Positions 8,703 to 17,377 of a stretch of 64,000 nucleotides of DNA are shown one piece after another. Every line of letters begins with the position of its first letter. The stretch's first letter is position 1. Source of the stretch: Corynebacterium crudilactis (GTDB taxonomy: Bacteria > Actinomycetota > Actinomycetes > Mycobacteriales > Mycobacteriaceae); NCBI RefSeq assembly GCF_001643015.1, contig NZ_CP015622.1:2121358-2185357 (forward strand), given 5' to 3'. The notes beneath the pieces are model-generated. The model was not told the DNA's origin. It saw only the letters and a program-made list of their open reading frames with translations, and did not search any database. A program made the translations under genes and the position numbers.

Positions 8703-9755
8703 TCACATAGATACTGGTTGCTGTGTCTGGTTTTCTCTTTCAGACAGTGCGTCAAGAATATTTGAGATCGCATTGTTTAAAATTCCCGGAGCTTCCAAAG
8801 GCAACATATGCCCTGCGCCTTCCGCTATTTGCAGGCGTGCACCAGACCACACCTCACAGATACGATCAGCCTGACTAATCGGAGTGACATCATCTAATTC
8901 ACCCGCTAGTACATAGCCATCCAATCCTTTAAGGGCAGGTGCTGCATCAAGTTCATCGTGTTCTTGGAGATCATCAAAAAAGCCCACAAAGGTATCAAGG
9001 GGTGTTTCATGAATCATGGCTGCGTGGAAATCAATCACTTCATCATTGGTGTCTCGCTGAAACACAGCCGTGGCTAAAGTGGGCGCGAGAAATTTGGTGG
9101 AATACTGGCGGAATTTCTGAGCATCATTGGGTGCAGCTTCCACAACATTTTTCACGTTATCTGCCAATGGAGATGCCAACACTTGTGGGATACCTTGCGT
9201 AGACAGCGATTCAATCGAGGTAGCTACAAGGACCATGCCGACGATTCTTTCGCGGAGTTCACTATCGGCGCGTTTCACCAGGTTTAAAGCAGTGAGTCCG
9301 CCAAGTGAATGCCCCACCAAAATGAGTGGCCCGGTTGGCGCGTGTTCCCTAATTGCGGCGACCACATCGTTTGCGGTTCCTTCGATGGTGCAGAGCTCGG
9401 GGCTCACCTTGCCGGTGGCGCCGTGGCCCCGGGCGTCGATAAGCACGCTTCTCACCTGCGGATAGCAGGCCCGCAAATAATCTACCTGCATATAATAAAC
9501 ATCTGCTGCCAAGGTAAAACCGTGGATGAACACGACTGTGGCAGCTGCATTCTCTGCCGGGCCCACCATAAACGTGTGAATTTTGATGCCATCGGACTCA
9601 ACGATGGTGTGCCGATCAACATGAGCCAAACCGGGGGTGCGGTTCTTACTAAAAGCCTCGCCACGTTCCAACCACAACCGCCTGCGACCATTCGGGGTCG
9701 CTTTCAACCGCGCTTTGCGCGCACTCTGACGAAACCGACCACGATCCTTATCCAT
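8703..9755 (-). CDS. Alpha/beta hydrolase
   Basis: 350-residue alpha/beta-hydrolase fold enzyme. The oxyanion motif VFIHGF is at about residues 75-80, the nucleophile elbow VGHSLGG at 147-153 (Ser150), a conserved DARGHG at 107-112, and the catalytic His sits in EGAGHMLPLE near the C-terminus. A basic N-terminal extension of about 40 residues (many Arg and Lys) precedes the fold; it has no signal peptide features. It is transcribed divergently from acpM with only 39 bases between the start codons, so their promoters must overlap. The substrate is unknown. Closeness to an acyl carrier protein suggests an ester or thioester substrate, but that is only context. Confidence 0.85.
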   Translation of the reverse strand: MDKDRGRFRQSARKARLKATPNGRRRLWLERGEAFSKNRTPGLAHVDRHTIVESDGIKIHTFMVGPAENAAATVVFIHGFTLAADVYYMQVDYLRACYPQVRSVLIDARGHGATGKVSPELCTIEGTANDVVAAIREHAPTGPLILVGHSLGGLTALNLVKRADSELRERIVGMVLVATSIESLSTQGIPQVLASPLADNVKNVVEAAPNDAQKFRQYSTKFLAPTLATAVFQRDTNDEVIDFHAAMIHETPLDTFVGFFDDLQEHDELDAAPALKGLDGYVLAGELDDVTPISQADRICEVWSGARLQIAEGAGHMLPLEAPGILNNAISNILDALSERENQTQQPVSM

Positions 9756-9794
9756 AAGTCTTAGACTACAAGCGCTTTGAGGTAGTTTGGGATA

Positions 9795-10064
9795 ATGGAT
9801 TTAAACGAACTGAACACCACTGAAACTCCCAATACTTTTACAACCCTTGCCAAAATTTTGCAGGATGTGGGCGGTATCTCCACAGACGGTGTCACCCCAG
9901 AATCTCGTTTTTCCGATGACCTAGCGATTAGCTCACTTAACTACATCGAATTGATCGTTAATGTAGAAGATACTTTTGGTGTGCGCATTGAAGATTCTGA
10001 TGCCAAGGACTTCACCACTGTGCAAGATCTCATTGATTTTATCAACACCAACAAAGCTGCCTAA
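9795..10064 (+). CDS. acpM: Acyl carrier protein
   Basis: 89-residue acidic acyl carrier protein. The product has the four-helix ACP pattern: RFSDDLAISSLNYIEL contains the phosphopantetheine attachment Ser47, followed by a helix-II VEDTFGVRIEDSD segment. The usual DSL motif reads SSL here: the Asp before the modified Ser is replaced by Ser46. It is a stand-alone ACP, as in other corynebacteria, and would carry acyl chains for a fatty acid or polyketide-type enzyme; corynebacterial FAS-I has its own ACP domain, so the partner is uncertain. ATG 9795 has a GAGG purine stretch about 12 bases upstream. It is divergent from the alpha/beta hydrolase gene. Confidence 0.88.
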   Translation: MDLNELNTTETPNTFTTLAKILQDVGGISTDGVTPESRFSDDLAISSLNYIELIVNVEDTFGVRIEDSDAKDFTTVQDLIDFINTNKAA

Positions 10065-10174
10065 CTTCTTCTGTTAGGGAAAGCCTCGCCCTGATTACTG
10101 GTAATTGCTAGCGTTTTCTGGGACTTGCTGGCATTTGCTGGGAAAAATTCGCCAAAAACAGGGACAATGGTGTT

Positions 10175-11005
10175 ATGACAGTAAAAATTTCCTATCTGAC
10201 CGACATGGATGGCGTCCTCATCAAAGAGGGCGACATGATTCCTGGTGCAGATCGTTTTCTTCAGTCTCTCACCAATAACAATGTTGAGTTTATGGTTTTG
10301 ACCAATAACTCCATTTACACTCCGCGAGATCTTTCCGCACGGCTCAAAACTTCCGGCCTGGATATCCCACCAGAGCGGATCTGGACATCGGCCACGGCCA
10401 CCGCCCACTTCCTTAAATCTCAGGTCAAGGAAGGTACCGCGTATGTAGTCGGTGAATCTGGATTGACCACTGCGCTGCATACTGCTGGGTGGATTTTGAC
10501 TGATTCCAATCCAGAGTTTGTAGTCTTAGGCGAAACTCGCACATATTCTTTCGAAGCAATCACCACTGCGATTAATTTAATCCTGGGTGGAGCTCGTTTC
10601 ATTTGTACCAATCCTGATGTCACAGGTCCGTCACCGACTGGCATTTTGCCAGCGACAGGTTCTGTAGCAGCGCTTATTACGGCTGCAACTGGAGCTGAGC
10701 CTTATTACATCGGAAAGCCAAACCCGGTCATGATGCGCAGTGCATTAAACACCATCGGTGCACATTCTGAACACACCGTGATGATCGGTGACCGCATGGA
10801 CACCGACGTTAAATCCGGTTTAGAAGCTGGCCTACGCACCATTTTGGTTCGCAGTGGCATTTCCAATGATGCCGAAATCCGTCGCTATCCATTCCGCCCA
10901 ACCCACGTTATCAATTCCATCGCGGATCTTGCTGATTGCTGGGATGATCCTTTCGGTGATGGTTCCTTCCAGGTTCCAGATAATAAACCCCTTGAGGATC
11001 AGTAG
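10175..11005 (+). CDS. nagD: HAD-IIA family phosphatase (NagD-like)
   Basis: 276-residue haloacid dehalogenase superfamily hydrolase of subclass IIA. Motif I is DMDGVL at residues 10-15 (nucleophile Asp10, general acid Asp12), motif II is LTNNS at about 48, the Lys of motif III is in GKPNP, and motif IV is MIGDRMDTD. The cap insertion between motifs II and III is of the NagD type. NagD-like enzymes dephosphorylate sugar phosphates or nucleotides such as UMP; the exact substrate cannot be read from sequence. It follows acpM by 110 bases and precedes the DUF2183 gene by 38 bases on the same strand, so it may be co-transcribed with the latter. Confidence 0.85.
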   Translation: MTVKISYLTDMDGVLIKEGDMIPGADRFLQSLTNNNVEFMVLTNNSIYTPRDLSARLKTSGLDIPPERIWTSATATAHFLKSQVKEGTAYVVGESGLTTALHTAGWILTDSNPEFVVLGETRTYSFEAITTAINLILGGARFICTNPDVTGPSPTGILPATGSVAALITAATGAEPYYIGKPNPVMMRSALNTIGAHSEHTVMIGDRMDTDVKSGLEAGLRTILVRSGISNDAEIRRYPFRPTHVINSIADLADCWDDPFGDGSFQVPDNKPLEDQ

Positions 11006-11043
11006 TTCGGCACGTCCTCCGCAGTATGTCTAGTCTGTAGACC

Positions 11044-12084
11044 ATGGCATTTGCAGACATCGTGCGCAACATCGAAGACCGCGCCAACGTGACAACCCTT
11101 AAATGGTCAAAAAAGAAGGGTTGGATACCTGAAGTCACCGGCTTCTCCGGTTATGGCTCTGGACGCAGGGTGCGTGTCCTCGCACGCGTAGTAATGTCCA
11201 ACCCCGAAAAATTGCTTGTCGACGACTCCTCCCAGTCGATCACCCAACAAGCACAGCGGGGTTGGCGTCAGTTCTTCACCATCCAAGTGGCAAATCTGCC
11301 TGTCACCGTTACTGTCGGCGAAAAAGTTGTGAACTCTACTACCAATCACAACGGCTATGTTGATCTCCTCGTTGAAGACCACAACCTCACACCAGGGTGG
11401 CATACCATCCATATCCTGGCAGAAGGCTCCGAATTAGCCGAAGCCAGAGTACTGATCGTAGAGAACTCCGCACGAGTAGGGCTCATCTCAGATATCGATG
11501 ACACCATCATGGTGACATGGCTTCCCCGCGCAGTGCTCGCCGCATGGAATTCCTGGGTCCGCCACACCAACTCCCGCAAACCAGTTCCTGGAATGAACAA
11601 GTTCTACGAAGCACTCCTTAAAGACCACCCCAACGCACCTGTTTTCTACCTTTCTACCGGTGCGTGGAATACCTTTGAAACACTCCAAAGCTTTCTCTAC
11701 AAGCACCAACTTCCAGATGGACCAATGCTGCTGACAGATTGGGGCCCAACCCCCACTGGATTATTCCGTTCCGGCCAAGAACACAAAAAGGTGCAGCTGC
11801 GCAACCTCTTCATTGAATACCCCGATATGAAGTGGATCTTGGTTGGCGATGACGGTCAGCATGATCCTCTGATTTACGGCGAAGCTGTCGAAGAACATCC
11901 CAATCGCATCGCGGGTGTCGCCATCCGAGAGCTCTCCCCCAGCGAGCATGTGCTTTCCCACGGCACGACGGCCTCACTGTCCACCATCACCACTAATGGT
12001 GGTCAAGGTGTTCCAGTCGTGCACGGTAAAGATGGATACGAATTGCTCCAACGCTATGAAACGCAGCCTTTTATGGAGAAATAA
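11044..12084 (+). CDS. DUF2183 (App1-like) phosphatidate phosphatase domain protein
   Basis: 346-residue protein with an App1 catalytic domain (DUF2183). The DxDxT motif is DIDDTI at about residues 150-155, followed by YLSTGAWN, the Lys in HKKVQLR and the acidic motif VGDDGQHDP, so all HAD-type phosphatase motifs are present. The N-terminal 140 residues form a beta-rich domain seen in bacterial App1 homologues. In yeast, App1 hydrolyses phosphatidic acid to diacylglycerol; the bacterial role is not established. No signal peptide or membrane helix is visible, so it is likely cytoplasmic or loosely membrane-bound. It lies 38 bases after nagD and is followed by a dispersed repeat. Confidence 0.85.
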   Translation: MAFADIVRNIEDRANVTTLKWSKKKGWIPEVTGFSGYGSGRRVRVLARVVMSNPEKLLVDDSSQSITQQAQRGWRQFFTIQVANLPVTVTVGEKVVNSTTNHNGYVDLLVEDHNLTPGWHTIHILAEGSELAEARVLIVENSARVGLISDIDDTIMVTWLPRAVLAAWNSWVRHTNSRKPVPGMNKFYEALLKDHPNAPVFYLSTGAWNTFETLQSFLYKHQLPDGPMLLTDWGPTPTGLFRSGQEHKKVQLRNLFIEYPDMKWILVGDDGQHDPLIYGEAVEEHPNRIAGVAIRELSPSEHVLSHGTTASLSTITTNGGQGVPVVHGKDGYELLQRYETQPFMEK

Positions 12085-12129
12085 CTAATTTCACTCTCTT
12101 CGCTTGATAAATGGCGGTGTTCCCTGGCT

Positions 12130-12440
12130 TAGATCGAGTAAGACCACAAAGTTTGGGATCACTAGGACTAGACCAAACCACGCTGCCCACGGGACTGTTT
12201 TTCAGACTCCGTGGGCAGTGTGGTTTGGTTATTCGAGCTTCATACCGGTCACAGATGCCCACGGATCAGGTTTTTAGGCTTCATGGGCACTGTCGTTTGG
12301 TTGGGCTAAAAATCTCACCCAAAGGCCTAAAAAGTGCCCTGTCAGAATCGCGTTTAAGAGCCCTGCAGCACTCGCTCCATACAAACACTCATTCTAAAAA
12401 TTCAGAGGCCTTAAATGGAAATACCGTCTCGATATTTCCA
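12130..12440. repeat. Dispersed intergenic repeat, family 2, copy C (core inverted relative to copy D)
   Basis: The only content of the gap 12085-12489. Order: forward arm (12172-12194), short loop, reverse arm R1 (12209-12230), a unique stretch containing ACCGGTCACAGATGCCCA, a second reverse arm R2 (12282-12302), then a tail with AAAAAGTGCCCT and CAGAATCGCGTTTAAG. The tail matches the element at 56931-57190 in the same orientation, but everything between the outermost arms is reversed. The element sits between convergent genes. It has no protein-coding features. Confidence 0.75.
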
Positions 12441-12489
12441 GGGTGAGAGCGCTCCAGCACACCCACTTACCGCTCACCTATAAAATAAA

Positions 12490-12533
12490 AGCTTGTGGGG
12501 CCTCCCTCTTCCTCTAGGGAGGCCCCACAAGCT
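12490..12533. terminator. Bidirectional terminator
   Basis: A perfect 18-bp inverted repeat (stem AGCTTGTGGGGCCTCCCT, 8-base loop) lies between convergent genes, 29 bases before the stop codon of the minus-strand gene. Confidence 0.85.
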
Positions 12534-12561
12534 GGTCTGTTATAACCCCAAGGGGGAATGC

Positions 12562-12990
12562 TTAATCTACAATCCTTAGCTCAACTTCAAACCGGTATTC
12601 ATCAGCTAGACATTCCAGCATTCCTCGAAGCTTGCCGAGTTCCTGCGGAGTTCCAGTGATCACCTCTCTGCACTCAGTAAGGCCAAGCACAAATGGATCA
12701 CGACGCCATGCCGTAAACCACCGTGCGGTGAGCGGGTCCTTGCTAGAGCCGGAAAGCTCCGAAGGGCTCGGAATACACACCACCATTGAAGATTCCACGG
12801 TCTGGCGGAGCTCCTTTGGCATGCCACTGATTTCTAAAACAGCAGTATGCATGGGCAGAGCAACGTCATCGATCGAATCAGCTATGGAAGTTTTCAGTTG
12901 GGGTAACCCCATGTCCTCCCAGAAGTCCGCCGTAAGCAAATCCGCCTGATGACGGGTCCTGGTGGGCACGGTTAATGCATTGTTCGTCAT
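12562..12990 (-). CDS. Hypothetical protein
   Basis: 142-residue soluble protein that I do not recognise beyond its likeness to small corynebacterial hypothetical proteins. The ATG at 12990 has an AAGGA ribosome site 6-8 bases upstream; a longer TTG reading is possible but would place the start beyond that site. No signal peptide, membrane helix or metal motif is visible. The middle has alternating hydrophobic strands (AVLEISGMP and MVVCIPSPSEL) and an ARWFTAWRRDPFVLGL segment. It is monocistronic: a terminator lies downstream and about 300 bases without genes lie upstream. Confidence 0.65.
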   Translation of the reverse strand: MTNNALTVPTRTRHQADLLTADFWEDMGLPQLKTSIADSIDDVALPMHTAVLEISGMPKELRQTVESSMVVCIPSPSELSGSSKDPLTARWFTAWRRDPFVLGLTECREVITGTPQELGKLRGMLECLADEYRFEVELRIVD

Positions 12991-13307
12991 GTCGGTTTCC
13001 TTCGGCAAAACTTAACTGCCTTCAGCCGCCACAAGTAGTTAATGAGTACATGCGGAAACTAAAGGAAGTAAGACGAGGTTCGTCTTCCCCAACGGCCTCG
13101 AGCTTGCATCAAAATTCCTTTAATGACTACAAACGCGATTGTTGTTCAGTTCCGAGACACCGGCAACCCTCAACTTCAGCTTTATCCCCCGTTCGCTAAA
13201 GCTAAAGTAAAGGTTTAAACTTTTCCAAATTTCCCCCATTTACGCATGTCACAGAAGTAACATCCGTCCCAACAGGCACCTTTATGCACTGTAATTACGT
13301 GGAAAGT
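12991..13307. other. Gap without a gene
   Basis: 317 bases hold the promoter of the minus-strand hypothetical gene and the 3' flank of the serine hydrolase gene. I see no RNA gene, repeat or strong hairpin here. Confidence 0.5.
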
Positions 13308-14117
13308 TTATGAATTTAACTCAGCCCAGACCTCATCATTAAACGCAGTCCACAGCGGTTTAGCCCAAGAGCCAAAATTTCGGTCAGTTAAAACAACCCC
13401 GACTTGACCTGAGCCCGGCACAGTCCATATATAAGTTCCGGATTGTCCAAAGTGCCCCACGGTATTTTCCGGCATCGTATCTCCAGTCCAATGCGGAGCT
13501 TTCTGTCCCTTGATTTCAAAGCCCAATCCCCATGGGCATGGCTTCTGCATGCCATATCCAGGAACTGTGCCGATAAGGTCTGGGAACTGCACGCGAAAAG
13601 CCTCTGCAAGGGTCTCTGCCGCAATCAAAGTCGGTGCGATGAGCTCTTGGCCAAACTTAGAAAGATCAGCCACCGTGCTACGCGCCTCATGGCCGGCAGA
13701 TCCCCACAGCTCTGAGCTTTCCATTCCAAGAGGGATAAATACTGCTTCGCGGAGATAGTCAGCAAAAGGCATCTCAGCTTCGGTAGCTACAGCATCAGCC
13801 AAGATGTCCATGCCAGCAGAAGAATAGATACGGCGCTCCCCCACGCCCTTTTCTGCAACAGGTTTACCAAAGGCCACACCAGAAGCATGTGAGAGCAAGT
13901 GCCTTACGGTGGAACCATCTGGGCCGAGTGGAGAATCAAGCTCAAACACGCCTTCCTCAATGGCCACGAGAAAGCCATAAGTAGCGAGGAGCTTTGTCAC
14001 ACTCATGAGTTCAAAAACACGATCAACATCGCCGTAGTGCTGCACAGCACCATCGGAAATGACACTTGCCGCAACATTGTCGACAGGCCAAGATTCAAGC
14101 GTCTTAAAACTCTGCAT
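13308..14117 (-). CDS. Serine hydrolase, beta-lactamase/PBP-like (class C fold)
   Basis: 269-residue enzyme of the beta-lactamase-like serine hydrolase family, related to class C beta-lactamases, DD-peptidases and esterases. The SxxK motif is SVTK at residues 39-42, the second motif is YSSAG (Tyr followed by Ser-Ser where YxN is usual), and the third is HFGQSG near the C-terminus. It is shorter than classical class C enzymes (about 360) and has no signal peptide, so a cytoplasmic esterase-like role is more likely than a cell-wall peptidase; this is inference. ATG 14117 is preferred to the upstream TTG because an AAGGT site lies about 8-10 bases before it. Confidence 0.8.
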   Translation of the reverse strand: MQSFKTLESWPVDNVAASVISDGAVQHYGDVDRVFELMSVTKLLATYGFLVAIEEGVFELDSPLGPDGSTVRHLLSHASGVAFGKPVAEKGVGERRIYSSAGMDILADAVATEAEMPFADYLREAVFIPLGMESSELWGSAGHEARSTVADLSKFGQELIAPTLIAAETLAEAFRVQFPDLIGTVPGYGMQKPCPWGLGFEIKGQKAPHWTGDTMPENTVGHFGQSGTYIWTVPGSGQVGVVLTDRNFGSWAKPLWTAFNDEVWAELNS

Positions 14118-14275
14118 AAATCCAGACCTTAGCAACTAATCTGTTAAACCCCTGGCAACACAACGGAGTATGTTAATAAAATTCTTTTGGGTTTCGTTAG
14201 CTCGGGAATGAAGAACAGCCTAACCAAGCTCCCGAACCCCCAAGGTTTCCAGACCGTACTGGGAAAATTTCTGAG

Positions 14276-15315
14276 TTACTCTTCCACCAGCTCTTCTCCC
14301 ATATCGGCAGGGATAGAGCTCATCAACAAGGCTTCCAATGCAGACGTCTAATCAGAAGGCGACTCTCTCCGCCACGCTCCTAGCCATTCCTGCGCCTTCC
14401 AGCTGAAAAGATCTTATAGCCGCAAAGTGTGAAGCTCCTTGAGATCTAGTAGCGCCTGCACATTCTGGAGAGTGTCCAAATTTCCCCATATATGCAAAGC
14501 GCGCAGCCCCGGGAAATCATGGGCAGTCTGTGCGATATCCAATTCCGCACTCTCCCCGATTTGGAGAATCTGGAGCTTCTCCACTCTGGTTAAGCATGGC
14601 AGGCACCTGCTGCAATTACATTTAGCTCAGCTCCTCCGCGAGGTGTCACAAGATGAAGCACATATCCAGAAGCGCCGACCGCCTCGAAAGTGAGTCGTTC
14701 AATTATTCGCGGCAAACGAATTTCAAGAAAATTGGTGGGATCAAGGGACAACTGCGAAAGTGGACTACTGCTGAGATTAAGCATGTCCTGTGGCTGAATC
14801 CTCGGCAGGGCTAACACCACAATCTGTGGTAATGCCTGCACAATTGTCTCAACTGGTAATGCTTGCAGTCCAGCAGTGATTCCACTCAGATCCAGGCTGT
14901 GCAATCTAGTAATTTTCCCCAGCTATAAAACATCAAAATCATCTGCACAATGAGCATTGGAAGCCATAAATGACGTGCTCGAAACATGCAATTGAATGGG
15001 ATCTCCCGCAGTGATTCCAAGAGAAGAATATGCCCAAGTTATGCCCTTCAAGGAAAAGGTTTGCGCTGATGATGCTTGCACAGCCAGCACCGGCTTCACT
15101 CGCGAGAACGATAAGCTTGCACGTGAGCGCGTATTCCACTGCTCGTCAGGTTGTAGTGATTGTTTACTAAACTAATCCAAGGCCACAACTATTTTTCCGA
15201 CGCGAGCATCTCCCAGAAGCTACCATGCCGCCCAATGATCAATACGTGGCTCAAAACATGCGAAATAATCACCTGCGAAAACCCTACGAAGCCCATTTCC
15301 TAAAATTAAATTCAT
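14276..15315 (-). pseudogene. Decayed leucine-rich-repeat-like protein gene
   Basis: From ATG 15315 one minus-strand frame runs to base 14590 and stays protein-like throughout, but is broken by three TAG codons (after GDARVGK-side residue Trp at about 15219-15221, at 15172-15174, and at 14923-14925). Near 14600 a shift of frame restores a leucine-rich reading (CLPCLTRVEKLQILQIGES, then LRALHIWGNLDTLQNVQ), followed by TAA at 14414-14416, a further TAG, and a last stop at 14276-14278. The pieces share an LxxLxLxx pattern such as LHSLDLSGI. The total length would be about 346 residues. The C-terminal pieces resemble the ends of leucine-rich STM4015-like proteins, which is a weak recollection. 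No ribosome site precedes the ATG. Confidence 0.65.
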
Positions 15316-15415
15316 GTAATGGGGTTATCTGAAACATGCCAACGAAGCTTAAATACGGACTAATATCGCACAGAGTAGTGTACAGAAAAATAGGCCCTGA
15401 CCTGCAGAGCAATTA

Positions 15416-15446
15416 ACCCCCGCTCATCACATGGATGATCGGGGGT
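15416..15446 (-). terminator. Terminator downstream of the CAT-anticodon tRNA
   Basis: A stem of ACCCCCG/CGGGGGT extended by partly paired CTCATC/GATGAT lies 7 bases after the 3' end of the minus-strand tRNA; the minus-strand flank downstream is TTAATTGC. Confidence 0.65.
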
Positions 15447-15452
15447 AACACG

Positions 15453-15526
15453 TGGGGCCACCGGGGCTCGAACCCGGGACCAATGGATTATGAGTCCACG
15501 GCTCTAACCGACTGAGCTATAGCCCC
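15453..15526 (-). tRNA. tRNA with anticodon CAT (Met elongator or Ile2)
   Basis: A complete cloverleaf on the minus strand: acceptor GGGGCTA pairs with TGGCCCC, D-arm AGCTCAGTCGGTTAGAGC, anticodon stem GTGGA/TCCAT with loop CTCATAA (anticodon CAT), T-arm GGGTTCGAGCCC, discriminator A, and no encoded CCA. It lacks the C1-A72 mismatch of an initiator tRNA. CAT can belong to elongator tRNA-Met or to a tRNA-Ile whose C34 is modified by TilS; the sequence alone does not separate them. Confidence 0.93.
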
Positions 15527-15671
15527 TACCGCTACACGCTAGTGCAACTAGATCAGTATAACTATGTCCGCATTTCAAGTTGAATTAAGCCCACCTGAAT
15601 TGCCCCTTTTCCACAATTTTCAAGAATGTAGCGCATTATCTTTAGTTATACGCTTGAGCTTAGGAGTAACC

Positions 15672-17222
15672 ATGATGCATCTAAACAGACGCCGATTCTT
15701 GCAGTCCGCCGCAGTATCTGCCTGTTTAACAACTTTTTCGGTGGCACCCACACGTGCTCAGGAATCGCATTTTCAGCATGGCGTCGCTTCTGGAGATCCC
15801 ACTTCAGATTCCGTCATCTTATGGACACGCCTTACCCCAACCTTTGATGCAACTCCGGGCAGTGGACGCGGCCCGGACGCTGTAATCACTTGGGAGCTCT
15901 CCCCCTCACCAGAATTTTCCACAATTATTCGCTCTGGAACTGTCATCACCACAGCCATACGCGATCACACAGTCCACATTCATGTCACTGGGCTCAGCCC
16001 CGCGACCCGTTATTTCTATCGCTTTATCTCTCACACTGGCGAAATCTCCCCGATGGGACGCACTCAAACATCTCCGCTTATCGACGCTCCCCTCCCGCAC
16101 CTCCGCTTCGCCCTTGCCTCGTGTGCCAATTGGGAAGCAGGATTCTTTGCGGCCTACGGCGACATTGCCCGGCGCGCTAATGCAGGAGAGCTTAACGCGC
16201 TGATCTTCTTAGGTGATTACATCTACGAATATGCCACCGGAATGTTTGCAGGAAATGCCGGTGTCGTCCGACAGCATCGACCACTTCATGAAGCGACGAC
16301 TCTCAATGACTACCGCACCCGGTACGGGCACTACCGAAGTGATACCCACCTTCAAGCAGCTCACGCAGCGCTTCCATGGATTGCGATGTGGGATGACCAC
16401 GAATCAGCAAACAATGCACACCGTGAGGGGGCAGAAAATCACTCCGCCCACGAAGGATCGTGGCAGCAGCGCCAAGCAGCGGCACGGCAAGCTTTTTTAG
16501 AATGGATGCCTATCCGACAAGAAAGCACCTTGTTTCGAACTTTTACTTTCGGCGATCTCGCTACGCTGTCTTTGCTAGATTTACGTAGCTTCCGCGATGT
16601 TCCACCATCCCGCGAGCAATGGTTACAGGGACAACGTGCAGAAACTATGATGGGATCCCACCAATTTGAATGGCTCAAAACCAATGTAGAAAACACCACT
16701 ACAGCGTGGAATATCATCGGCAGTTCCGTCATGGCTGCTCCGATGTCTCTCACCGGCCAACCATTTTTCCAACTGCCAGAACCGATCCCCGCAAATTTGG
16801 ATCAGTGGGATGGCTATTCACATGAAAGAGATCAACTGCTTTCCATACTCACCGATTCCGCTACCCCCACGATGTTTCTTTCTGGAGACATCCACTCTGA
16901 GTGGGCAAATAACATCCAGTTCAATGGCCAAAATATTGGTGTTGAAGTGGTGTGCAGCTCAATTACCTCAGCAAATGTTAACGATTTCGCCAAACTCCCC
17001 GAAGATAATCCGGTATCTCTTCACGCGGAACAAGCAATTCGCACCAACAGTCCCCATGTGCGACATGTGGATCTGGATGCCCATGGCTATGCCACGGTGG
17101 ATTTAAGCCACGAAGCAGCACACATGACATGGCATCGAGTGGCTGATTTATCACTTCCAGGGTCAGCAGTGACTCCAGTTATTGCACTTGAATGGAAACC
17201 ATCCTCAGGATTCACCCATTGA
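15672..17222 (+). CDS. phoD: Alkaline phosphatase/phosphodiesterase D family, Tat-exported
   Basis: 516-residue PhoD-family metallophosphatase predicted to be exported by the Tat pathway. The N-terminus carries a twin-arginine motif (NRRRFLQ) followed by a hydrophobic stretch and an AQA-type cleavage site at about residue 30. The mature protein starts with the N-terminal PhoD domain (GVASGDPTSDSVILWTR) and keeps the metal-site motifs FLGDYIYEY, WDDHE and SGDIHSEW. PhoD enzymes hydrolyse phosphate mono- and diesters outside the cell, typically under phosphate limitation; no clear PhoR box was found here. AGGAG at 15662-15666 supports ATG 15672 (or the adjacent 15675) and not the upstream ATG at 15564. 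Confidence 0.92.
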   Translation: MMHLNRRRFLQSAAVSACLTTFSVAPTRAQESHFQHGVASGDPTSDSVILWTRLTPTFDATPGSGRGPDAVITWELSPSPEFSTIIRSGTVITTAIRDHTVHIHVTGLSPATRYFYRFISHTGEISPMGRTQTSPLIDAPLPHLRFALASCANWEAGFFAAYGDIARRANAGELNALIFLGDYIYEYATGMFAGNAGVVRQHRPLHEATTLNDYRTRYGHYRSDTHLQAAHAALPWIAMWDDHESANNAHREGAENHSAHEGSWQQRQAAARQAFLEWMPIRQESTLFRTFTFGDLATLSLLDLRSFRDVPPSREQWLQGQRAETMMGSHQFEWLKTNVENTTTAWNIIGSSVMAAPMSLTGQPFFQLPEPIPANLDQWDGYSHERDQLLSILTDSATPTMFLSGDIHSEWANNIQFNGQNIGVEVVCSSITSANVNDFAKLPEDNPVSLHAEQAIRTNSPHVRHVDLDAHGYATVDLSHEAAHMTWHRVADLSLPGSAVTPVIALEWKPSSGFTH

Positions 17223-17298
17223 GCTGCTGATTTGTATGTTTTTCAATGTTGAAGATATAGTTACATCTCGTTGCAAGGAAGCAGTTCCTGAAACATAT

Positions 17299-17371
17299 TC
17301 CTCCATAGCTCAGTTGGCAGAGCATTCGACTGTTAATCGAAGGGTCACTGGTTCGAGCCCAGTTGGAGGAG
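17299..17371 (+). tRNA. tRNA-Asn (anticodon GTT), copy 1
   Basis: Cloverleaf with acceptor TCCTCCA/TGGAGGA, D-arm AGCTCAGTTGGCAGAGC, anticodon stem TTCGA/TCGAA with loop CTGTTAA (anticodon GTT) and T-arm GGTTCGAGCCC. The discriminator is G and CCA is not encoded. It is identical to copy 2. Confidence 0.95.
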
Positions 17372-17377
17372 CAAATT

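Noticed and set aside
14276..15315. In-frame TAG codons read as a recoded amino acid
   Set aside because: A frameshift and a TAA are also present, and there is no ribosome site before the start, so decay explains the pattern better than stop-codon reassignment.
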